From the NCBI GenBank assembly GCA_963693315.1, contig OY856187.1, positions 112,569,746 through 112,633,745 of the forward strand: DNA of 64,000 nt. Reading direction: 5' to 3'. Below the pieces are notes generated by a model. That model was not told the DNA's origin. It ran no database searches and was given only the letters and a program-made list of their open reading frames with translations. Positions 46,105 through 55,654 of the stretch are shown here, one piece after another (positions within the stretch are counted from its first letter, which is position 1; each line of letters starts with the position of its first letter). A program made the translations under genes and the position numbers. This DNA comes from Diogma glabrata (lineage: Eukaryota > Arthropoda > Insecta > Diptera > Cylindrotomidae).

Positions 46105-46500
46105 TTTGTTCGAAATTATTATAAGATATTACTACTACATAAATGTTAAATTCTATAAATAGTTCTATGTTACTTACATAATCCACAAGATCTAACAGAT
46201 AATTATTTTAGTTTATTTAATAAATTATTTTTTTCCAAAAATTTTTTTGTTTTTGTAAAATTATTTTACATTTTTTTGGTTTAATTTTCTTTGTGTAACT
46301 TGATTTGATTAAACTAAATAACACATTAAAAGTTGATTTGATTAAAATAAATAACATATTACAATTTTGAATAATTTATGGCACAAATAATTATAAAACA
46401 TGCACTTAGAAGTATGATTGCTAACTAATTTAAAATTATTGAAATATTTCTATATGTAACCGATTGCTCAATGCTAATTTGTTAATGTACGGTTTATATT

Positions 46501-46956
46501 TTAATTGTTAATTCTTCGCCGTTTTCTGTTGGGTTGTGTGTTGTTTTCAGTGTTTATGTATTTATCAGAGAGTTTTCTTTTTTTGTTTTTGAATTTTCGT
46601 TTGTTCTCAATGTCATTTTTGATTATGTTACAGAAAAGTGGAGTTATTAGATCGGTATCTCGTTTGATGTTGTATGTGTTTTGTGTGTAGATGTGTAGGG
46701 CTTCAACTGTTAATCTTTTGGACCAATTATCCTGTCTATCTAATATACGTACGTTATTGAAGTCTGGCATATGTTGCAACTGTAGGTGGTGCTCCACAAG
46801 AGCGGTTGTTGGTGAGTCTGTGTTATGGATGGTGGTTGTTGCTCTCTTTATGTCATATTTGTGGTTTTTAATTCGTTTTTCCAAATATTGTTTGGTTTGA
46901 CCAACATAAGTCTGTTCGCATTTATGTCCAATTTCACCGGTACCTAGTTGCAACAT
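46501..46956 (-). CDS. GIY-YIG endonuclease (Penelope-like), RT part missing
   Basis: A 151-codon frame on the minus strand. It shows HKCEQTYVGQT (the YxG box of GIY-YIG nucleases), the KRIKNHKYD helix with Arg and His, LVEHHLQLQHMPDFNN, and RLTVEALHI, with the Glu expected in the active site. A basic tail (NKRKFKNKKRK, RKRRRINN) follows. In Penelope-like elements this domain lies C-terminal to RT and nicks target DNA. Here the ORF starts at the palindrome loop: residues before about 10 come from antisense of the other arm, so no RT is attached. It could be a fragment only; expression is unlikely to be useful. Confidence 0.8.
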   Translation of the reverse strand: MLQLGTGEIGHKCEQTYVGQTKQYLEKRIKNHKYDIKRATTTIHNTDSPTTALVEHHLQLQHMPDFNNVRILDRQDNWSKRLTVEALHIYTQNTYNIKRDTDLITPLFCNIIKNDIENKRKFKNKKRKLSDKYINTENNTQPNRKRRRINN

Positions 46957-47226
46957 ATGCCAGACTTCAATAACGTACGTATATTAGATAGACAGGATAA
47001 TTGGTCCAAAAGATTAACAGTTGAAGCCCTACACATCTACACACAAAACACATACAACATCAAACGAGATACCGATCTAATAACTCCACTTTTCTGTAAC
47101 ATAATCAAAAATGACATTGAGAACAAACGAAAATTCAAAAACAAAAAAAGAAAACTCTCTGATAAATACATAAACACTGAAAACAACACACAACCCAACA
47201 GAAAACGGCGAAGAATTAACAATTAA
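46948..47226 (+). pseudogene. Second, inverted GIY-YIG endonuclease fragment
   Basis: A 92-codon frame identical in sequence to the last 92 residues of the minus-strand ORF (from MPDFNNVRILDRQ onward). It lacks the YVGQT and Arg/His part, because the palindrome turns before it. It is not functional. Confidence 0.85.
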
Positions 47227-47627
47227 AATATAAACCGTACATTAACAAATTAGCATTGAGCAATCGGTTACATATAGAAATATTTCAATAATTTTAAATT
47301 AGTTAGCAATCATACTTCTAAGTGCATGTTTTATAATTATTTGTGCCATAAATTATTCAAAATTGTAATATGTTATTTATTTTAATCAAATCAACTTTTA
47401 ATGTGTTATTTAGTTTAATCAAATCAAGTTACACAAAGAAAATTAAACCAAAAAAATGTAAAATAATTTTACAAAAACAAAAAAATTTTTGGAAAAAAAT
47501 AATTTATTAAATAAACTAAAATAATTATCTGTTAGATCTTGTGGATTATGTAAGTAACATAGAACTATTTATAGAATTTAACATTTATGTAGTAGTAATA
47601 TCTTATAATAATTTCGAACAAACAGAT

Positions 47628-47671
47628 CCTTGATGATGATGTTTAGAATACATCGAAACGTCGATAAGCTA
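47628..47671 (+). ncRNA. Hammerhead-ribozyme-like motif, right arm
   Basis: Mirror copy of the left-arm motif: TTGATGA, GATG...CATC stem, GAAACGTCG, here on the plus strand. One base differs just after it (GATAAGC versus GATAAAC). Confidence 0.4.
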
Positions 47672-47814
47672 CATACATGAATTAACGGATAAGAATAAAT
47701 TTTGGTTTATGTTAAATAATAAAGAAATCAAGAATTATTATTAATTGACCTAAACAAAACACTTTATTTTTACTCTCCATATGACCGCAATGCTGAAACA
47801 AAAATAATAAGAAA

Positions 47815-47830
47815 ATTAGCTAGTATTTTA
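47815..47830. repeat. Target-site duplication of the Penelope-like insertion, right
   Basis: ATTAGCTAGTATTTTA, identical to 45864-45879. LINE copy 2 continues from here. Confidence 0.85.
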
Positions 47831-48088
47831 TATGCAGTGTTCAACAGTGCGATACCACGATAATTGGCACACTTTAGACGGTCATTGCAAGAATCAGATC
47901 GTATATACGTGAGACCAGAACCGCTCCTAAATTTGTCCATAGTTCTGCGGGGATTCCATCGATACCTGGTGATATGCCGTTTTTCAGTTTTTTAATGGCA
48001 ACTTCCACTTCTTATATTGCTGGGTAAGGGACAAAAATCTCCTCAGTTGATGGAGCAATTGCTTGAATAAGATGAACTTCATTCATCT

Positions 48089-48180
48089 TATTCAGTAGGT
48101 CTGGAAAATGGGATCGCCACACTGCCAGCACACCTATTCAGTAGGTCTGGAAAATGGGATCGCCACACTGCCAGCACACC
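48089..48180. repeat. 46-bp tandem duplication inside LINE copy 2
   Basis: The block from ATTCAGTAGGTCTGG through CTGCCAGCACACC occurs twice in direct tandem, starting at 48090 and 48136. It breaks the reading frame. Confidence 0.9.
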
Positions 48181-48199
48181 ACGTTCACTTATTGTAATT

Positions 48200-49160
48200 T
48201 CAGTATTTTCGGGTGTTCCTTGTCAACCATTTTCCTCGCAGTTTTTGCTTATGTTCAACGGCTGGGCGGCACTTGTCGTCAAACCATTCGTTTTGTGATT
48301 TCGGTGGTCGTTTTCCGATTGTAGTTTGTGCTGTGGCTATAATAGTTGATTGAAGCGTTTGCCACTCTTCTTGTATGTTAAATGGCATCTCAGAAGAGGT
48401 GTCATGCTCTTCTATGTTTTGTGTTATTATTTCTATCTATTCAGCGTTTCCTGATGTTTAAATGCATCGACATTCCAGCGCACGGTCTTTTTTGCTTGTG
48501 TATTAAATATAGATGATAATTAGCACTTGTACTTGAAGATGACAAGCATATGATCGTTGTCCATATCAGCATCTCTGTATGATCGAACGTCAGTTACACT
48601 TGTAGAGTGTCTCCTAAAGATCATGACGTGATCGATATGATTTTCCGTTCTTTCGTCATTTGATTTCTGCCTTGTGAATTCTCTTGTGAGGGAGGAAAGT
48701 GCTGGAAGTTACTAGGTCATACATCATAGCCAGTTCGGCTGCGCGAAAACCGTTACTGTTGCTGGTATGATGCAAGCTGCTAGGGCCGATGTGTGTTTTA
48801 AGTTCTGCAATCCTACCAATTTGACCATTAAAGTCACCTACCACGATTTTTATATCGTGCCGCGGGATATTATTGATGACTTCTTCGAGTTCTTGGAAGA
48901 ACAGGTCTTTAATATCATCTGCTTTATCTTCAGTAGGTGCATGAACATTGACGATCGTTACATGGAATTTTTGCGTGCGGATTCTCAGTGTGCATAGCCG
49001 CATATTAATTGGGCAGAAGTAGATAACATGCTGATTCACGCGACGGTGTATAAGAAAGCCAACTCCAAATTCTCCTCCGTTTTGATGACCGCAATAATAC
49101 AAAGTGTACCCTTTCGCTGTTTCATGGATTCCACTGCCTGGCCATCTTAGTTCTTGTAAG
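48200..49160 (-). pseudogene. RTE-like endonuclease and linker remnant (copy 2)
   Basis: The frame 48656-49102 shows YYCGHQNGGEFGVGFL, RLCTLRIRTQKFHVTI, VNVHAPTEDKADD and KIVVGDFNGQIGR, the classic apurinic-type endonuclease of RTE-like elements (catalytic NVHAPTE and GDFN boxes kept). The frame 48200-48388 is the linker with TTIGKRPPKSQNEWFDDKC. The first blocks of the domain are missing and the two frames are not contiguous. Confidence 0.85.
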
Positions 49161-49168
49161 CGATAACG

Positions 49169-49650
49169 CTATAACGGAAAAGCAAAAACTGATAACTTAC
49201 TGATACTGATAAAACTAATAAGAGCTTCCTTATGCTTCTTCAAGTTGAGCTATAAAATGGAAGGCAAACATTAAGTTCTAGCACTAGAAGCTTAAGAATC
49301 TTTAAGAAAATTCTTAAGAATCTACTTTTTGAAATGGGCAGAAAAAGTATAAGAGTAACGCTTACTTATTTAAGAGTTAAGATTAGAACAGAGTTTACAA
49401 TTTTGTTTTATACAAGAACTCTTATCACGCCTCAAATTAATATTCAAAAGTTAAAATTTTTATATTTTTAATATCGTTCTTATTCGTAAGAGTAAAATTT
49501 ATTTTGATTTCACTCCTTTGAAGCCGATTTTATTTTTATTTTCTTTCATTTCATATCCAGAAAAGAAAAATTATTGATTATTGCAGGAGATGGGATATAT
49601 TTATTGTCCATGCAGAAGCAGTTGCTGTTGACGATGGAGCATGGCCACAA
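49169..49650. other. Non-coding sequence, no gene recognised
   Basis: About 480 bp of AT-rich sequence. TTAAGAATC-type words recur at 49290-49330. A short less AT-rich stretch just before 49650 may belong with sequence after 50250, separated by the TIR element. Confidence 0.4.
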
Positions 49651-50250
49651 CTACCCGAGCAGAAATTAGTTAGGGAAAACCTGAATACAGTCAGGGCGTG
49701 ATCAGGGCCTGGTCAGTCCTACAAGGGCAATCTGATGTGGGCCTGTTCCAGGCCTGATGTAGAATAACCTTTTAAGGTTTTCCTTATTTGAATATATCCG
49801 GCCCTGATCAGGTTTTTCGTATTTGACCCCTAGCTGAAATTTAAATGGGTTAAAATTCACTAGAATATTATCCATTTTAGAAATATATAGTTAAAATCGT
49901 TTCATGTATATTTTAGTTGTAGCTTCTCAGCTGAACGACTATAATAATAGTCATTAAGGTGGTATGTATGTTTTAATTTTTTCCATTGTAATGTTTTTAT
50001 TTTAATTTGATTAATTTATGCATATAATATATAAATATATATTAGGGTCTGGTCAGGATAACCCAATCTGGGCCTGATCCGATTATCCCAATCAGGGTCT
50101 GATCCGGTAATCCCAATCAGGACCTGATAGGGCAAAAGCGTTACACTCATGATCAGGGCCCAATCAGGCAGCCCTACCAATGCCTGATCCAGGTTAGGAC
50201 AAACCTGATCAGGGCTCTACTTGAGCCCTAACAAATTTCTGCTCGGGTAG
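49651..50250. mobile_element. GATC-motif TIR element, copy 2 (600 bp)
   Basis: Both termini match copy 1 (CTACCCGAGCAGAAATT and its reverse complement). The element lies in the opposite orientation to copy 1 and carries about 200 bp of extra AT-rich sequence at 49840-50040. The rest repeats CCTGATC, GATCAGGGC and CCAATCAGG words. No ORF. Confidence 0.8.
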
Positions 50251-53200
50251 ACATGAAAAGTATGGGTACAAGTCAGAAGACCTATGTTCTCGGATCAAAA
50301 AATAATTACATTTGAACCAAATAATACAACTGATTATGTAATGCCTACTTGGCAACCTATTGGAACACAACTTGGACTTCATTTGAAGACTACCTTAAAG
50401 AGGATTTTTCGGAAGTATTCGATACATGTTTGTTAAATCCTACATCGTCCTGGTATCTGGCGTCAAATGTTCAAACCAATCATTAAGGAAAAACAGCAAG
50501 AGGAGTTTTTAACACTTACAAACCTCTTTAGAGACTCCCGCAAAAATATCGTTACGGCAAAAAAGAATCTGGGATATATTTTTTAAACGTAAAGGTTCTT
50601 GAAAGTTTTTGAACTACCAAACTTTAGTTGAATTTAATCTTATGCAATAGACTGTTCATTTCGAATTCTGTCAGAAGTAAGCTTTAGAGTCACCAGGTCC
50701 ATTTACTAGCATAACAGAGAAGAATTATATCTACCACCTTGATAAAAAGAGGCTTTTTAAGGCTAAGACTAGTTCTGCTAGAAGTAAGCTGTCATAAAAC
50801 TTGGATTAAAACACCAGCATGTTTTTTTTGTTAATTTTTTTTTCAGTTAAGATAAAATCAATTTGTTGATTACCGTCACTCTATTGACCAACCAAAATCC
50901 AATGCCTATAACTATTTTACATCCACTCTGTATAGAAAAAAGCAATCTCAGTAACAAAGATTTGTTAGCATTATTTTGTTTAAATATAAGAATAAAGAAT
51001 ACGATCGCATTGTTTTCTATCACAACAACTTATCAAATACCGAACTGCCAGATGGCATCTTCTCGTAACAATCGAAAATAAAATTATGGCGTTTTGAGAA
51101 ATTTTTGGAAATGTCTTTTGTCGTATCAACAAGATAAAAATATTCTGGTCATTACAGGAGGAAGCTTTTCTGACTACATGTATCCTGATATACATATACA
51201 AATAACAAAAGAAATGAGACAAGAGCGCAAACCCAACTCTTCGGAATTTTCAGAGAATGCTCATAGTGTGGGAAGATGAACAAAGAAGATGGACATTTTA
51301 AGGACTTTTGCCATAAAAGTTTCCAACCATTACAACAATCATTCTTCATTTAAACAAGAAATCGTAGTAAATGCTTGCACATGGTTGTAAGATTCTATCT
51401 TTCAGATTATTTAATTTGACCAAGATAATTTGGAGGACAAAAAACATTAACACCACTGGAGTTCAACTGTTTTGATAGCAAACTTTTTTTCAACAACTGT
51501 TTGGAGAATTTCAGGTAGTTGGGAGCAGAGAACAAAAACTGTGAATTTAACTTGAGTTTGTGAACCAGCAAAGGAAAAACTTTCTCCACAATCTTAAAAT
51601 TCGAGTTAAGGCTAAGAAACAAATTTGCAAAAGTATGGTAACTTTTAGTTCTATCACGAATCTCTGTAAAATAAAATGGCAGATAAATAATTTCAAACAA
51701 TTCTTAAACGAATGTTGTCAGCACTTCGAATGTTCGATAAGTCGTGATGTTTTGTTATAAATTTCATCACATCACAAACTTGATAATTTTTTTTAAAAAA
51801 ACCTATCCACCATCTATTACAACAAAATAAAAATCTTTATAGTATTAATAAAATTAACATGGTCGTTAATCTGTTAATTACCTTTATTTCACTTTTAATT
51901 GGTTAACATATTTTATAAAACTATTAACATTCCATGATTGTCCATCTTTGGTATGAAATGACCAAATGATTAGTTCGTTTCAATAATATAAGATAAACGA
52001 ACTTAGTTGAAACTAAATGTAAGTATACACTTCATAAGACTATATATCTGTAATATAGAAAACAAGTTTTCATCTTGATAAAATAAAAATACATAAAGAC
52101 ATATATGTTAGAAAAATAAATGAAGAAGATGAACAAAAATAATGGAATAAGAAAAAAATAAGATTTCAGTTTATCAGGGAAAAAAATATATTTATTTATT
52201 TGTGTGATCTGTAATTTATCATAGGCAATAAATTTTGTGGTAGTTATTAGTAATGTCAAGATTTTATTGGTATGTTGTTTTATGTAATTTTTATTTGGTT
52301 AAGATTTTTTTATTTTTTGTTCTAATCATCATGAGCATTTTATATAGTTGTAAGACAACAAACTTATTTATTTGTGTGTGGCCGTTTATGATGGGATATC
52401 AACTGCATAATTATAATATCTATAAACACATCTATAATATTTATGTCTCACCATAATAAATACAAAATTGTTAAATTAACAGAAAATTTAAGTTCCATGA
52501 TATTAATCTCACAATATAATCAATCATATTCATCCCAAAGAATGGATTAAAATTGAAACAAAATATTTCCCTTTAAAGTCAATCCATCAGAATCAAACAA
52601 TTCGTTATGACTTAAATGAAAACGAAAACTGTGATTCCCTCAAAAGTTTTATTTATTTAACCCTCTCGTTCGAATTATTTTTAATAAAATGTATATTTAA
52701 CAGTAGTATCGACCCTCGATAGTAGATTTCGAACATGTAATTGTTTCAGTCCGTTGATTATTAGCTTTTCATCGATATTTAGGATACTTATAGGGAAAAG
52801 TTTTATTAGTTTTTCTTAACTACATCGACCACACGCTATGTTTAATTTGATATTATTTGACAAATGGGAATACTTAAACAGTTAATAACTAGAAATTACT
52901 ACACAATTTTCGGGAAACTATGATTTAATTCAAATTACTTCTAATAACAGTTTGGTTCCCTCCCAGATTAACAACATTTTAAAAAAAATAACATCCGTTT
53001 TTATATAGTTGCTGCTTGCTCCCAATTTGACTAGATTTTTTCATCATATAAGGCAATAAATAATTTCAAAGAGCGCCCTACTCGTAAACGACTTTAAGCA
53101 AAACCTTCAGTGACATGCTGTTGAACCTAAGGGTGACGAGTACCATTTTTTCGTCAAAATACCTAACTCTCAAAATAACTTTTATTAACAATAGGCAACT

Positions 53201-53257
53201 ATACGTGACCATACGCTGACAATAGGCAACTATACGTAACAATACTTTCGAACTCTA
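50251..53257. other. Mostly AT-rich sequence, no gene recognised
   Basis: About 3 kb. The part to about 50620 is less AT-rich and coding-like in patches (LCSRIKK, then in another frame TTDYVMPTWQPIGTQLGLH) but has stops and no family match. Later short frames are low complexity. Confidence 0.4.
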
Positions 53258-53336
53258 GTTCCCTAGTTAGCATGGTATCTTCGGATATTCAGAGACGTTG
53301 ATCTATATTGGTTAACACTAAACATGCCTAACATTG

Positions 53337-53367
<31 letters not shown>
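53258..53367 (+). repeat. Short poly-A-tailed LINE A-related 3' end
   Basis: CCCTAGTTAGCATGGTATC, CTTCGGATATTCAGAGACGTT and following text match the reverse complement of 786-850 beyond LINE A's last stop. A run of about 28 A residues (53340-53367) ends it, as expected for a heavily 5'-truncated LINE insertion. Confidence 0.6.
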
Positions 53368-53867
53368 TAAAGAACTTAAAATCTTCATGACATTTTTTAT
53401 TGATAACCAAACACTTTTTGACTAAATAAAATTCTGCATGTTAGATAATTACTTCAGTCTAAACGGCATTTCATTGACATTTTTCAGCCATTTAGGTCAT
53501 CTGTTTGCCGTTACACCTTCATAACCGACAAAACTAGAAAACCAAAGGCGCAATTTTCAAAAATAGGTTTCATCTTAGAATAAGAGCCGATAGGACGATG
53601 CGTTCGATAGAAGTACCCAAAGTGTGTCAAAAAAGTTACAAAGTATGTCAAAAAAATTTGCTATATGTACTTATTTTTCTCAAAAAAAGTTTATGTGACG
53701 TAAATTAAAACTTAAAAGTTTCATGTAAAATAAGTAAAAACTTTTCAGTGTATTTTTTTTAAAAAGCTTTATCTAGTACGTTCCAAACAAAAAAAATATT
53801 AAAATCGGTTAACCCGTTCGAGCACAATTTAGCCTAAAATTTTCGTTGTCCACAAAATTCTTAACAA

Positions 53868-54030
53868 ATTTCGATCCACCCTATGTCAAAACTAGTGAAA
53901 AATAAAAACCATATATCAATCTTTTTACTATACTAACGATTACCGAAGTTATTTAAAGTTCGGAAACGCTCAGGCTCAAATTTTGTATTTTATCTGACTT
54001 TTGATTCGATTTTCCATCGAGAAAAATGGC
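53868..54030 (+). repeat. Dispersed repeat B, copy 2
   Basis: It shares GATCCACCCTATGTCAAA, AGTGAAAAATAAAAACCAT, GATTACCGAAGTT and the CTCAGG block with 44335-44520. Confidence 0.7.
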
Positions 54031-54547
54031 ATTATCAGTTTGTCGAAAAAGTGCATCAAAAGAATGAAAAGAATGTCAACAAATTTTTTGGACAAACATA
54101 TAAATGATGCAAAACGTGATCTACGCAGGTGAAAAAGTCGAAATTTGAACTTGACCATTTTTGATTTTTTTGAAACTTGGCATGTAAGTAGTATGAACAA
54201 AATAAAAAATAAAACTTATTTTACAATTTTTTTAAAGTGCATAGTTTGAGCATAGGGGGCACCCCAATATGCATGAAAAATGAAAATTCTGCCAATCCGA
54301 TGTAACTTTGAAATGAAAGTGCTCAAGAACGGTTATTCCGATTTCAGCAAACTTTCTTTTGTTTGATAGATGATTAGTTGGTCGTTTGAAAAAAAATTAA
54401 TTAATTGTTTTTGTAATTAATTTTTAGATAAAAATATTAAAAAAACTTTTTTAAAGATGGCGCTAGGGTCAAAGATCAATTAGAATTTATTTAATTTTTA
54501 GCTCTAAAAATTAAATTTATTTAATTTTTAGCTCTTTAGCTCTTAAT

Positions 54548-54815
54548 AGCTCTATCTTTACTCTAAAATATATCAAATTTACAAGGAAGCATACATTTTT
54601 GTTCTTGAAATATTTAATTTTAAAGATTTTTGGTCCAACGAAAATTCTAATTGTTCATCATTTTTTCGAACTTTAGTGGTTTTGATGATAAAAATTGATC
54701 GAAAAAATAATGAACAATTAGAATTTTAGACGGACTAAAAATTTTTAAAATTAAATATCTCAAGAACACGCATTAACGCCTTTTTGTAAATTTGATATAT
54801 TTTAAAGTAAGGATT
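54548..54815. repeat. Inverted repeat, arms about 120 bp
   Basis: The left arm (about 54548-54669) and right arm (about 54693-54815) are imperfect reverse complements sharing AAAATATATCAAATTTAC, TATTTAATTTTAAA and TCTAATTGTTCAT. GTAAGGATTTTA(A/G)AGAAC repeats three times just to the right. Probably a decayed foldback element. Confidence 0.7.
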
Positions 54816-55654
54816 TTAGAGAACGTAAGGTAAGGATTTTAAAGAACTCTATTAGGATAAAGTAAGGATTTTAAAGAACTCTATTTAAAAAAAAAGTATT
54901 TTGTGTAAGTTGTAATTATTTAAAAAAAGCATTTAAAGTTAATGGAAAGGTTTTCTAAAAAATTTCTGGACGAGTAGGATCAGTAGAATTGGAAAATATT
55001 AAGTCATTTGATATTTCATGTTGTTTTTCACAAAAATCGTTTGTGCTTTGGGCTTACATACCAGTGAGTGATTGGGATTTAGTGTATTTTGCACATATTT
55101 GTACTTCGTAATTTAATTTGCCCGAGATTATAGGGCAACGGAGTTGTAGATAGTACGATTAAAGATCATTGTTGAATCTCAAGAAAACCTGCTGCCTTTA
55201 ATAATTTATTGTAGTGTTACTGTAACTCTTATTTTTCTTATATATATAATTTCTCTTAAAATTAATTGATAATGAAATAAAATTGTGAATTGTTTGTTAG
55301 TTTTTATATAACTTTGCAACGAATAACAGTAATTAAATTGTATTTAAATTATATAAAATATAATAAAATTTAAATTGATATAAATTTGATCTTTCAACAG
55401 CTCAACATAAATATTCCAAAAAGGATTGGAATAATCATTGGTGTCAGAAGTGGGATATCTACAGCTTTTATTTAATTAAATCTGTAGACCTACAACATTC
55501 TTCAAAGTACAACATACTTCAAATTATTTCTTCTTATTTGCAAAAATTTGTTACTTCAAAAAACGTGTACAGAATTATGAAAAATTAAACTGCACTATAC
55601 AACTTCATCAAGTGCCGTTGATATTAAACATATTTCTCGCCAGAATTTTATTAT

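Larger units (their letters stand above)
45880..47814. mobile_element. Palindromic Penelope-like element
   Basis: Two arms of 869 bp, 45912-46780 and 46947-47815, are nearly perfect reverse complements around a 166-bp loop (46781-46946). The left end has 32 extra bp (45880-45911). Each arm contains the 3' half of a GIY-YIG endonuclease ORF followed outward by UTR with a hammerhead-like motif, so two 5'-truncated copies are joined head to head with tails outward. Fused RT and GIY-YIG endonuclease is the hallmark of Penelope-like elements; RT is absent here. A 16-bp duplication of the LINE target flanks the insertion, proving it entered as one unit. Confidence 0.85.
45058..49160 (-). mobile_element. 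RTE-like LINE, copy 2 (split by a Penelope-like element)
   Basis: It is flanked by GCGATAAC at 45050-45057 and 49161-49168. The minus-strand 3' end is a (GA)n run. The 3' coding end (about 45105-45880), then, beyond the Penelope insertion, the RT start (47831-48180) and endonuclease/linker (48200-49160) are present. Parts of RT are deleted (between about 45540 and 45700 and elsewhere) and frames are broken. It retains the C-terminal end missing from copy 1, closing with QLVMERNGWKLIAQTAKS. Confidence 0.9.
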
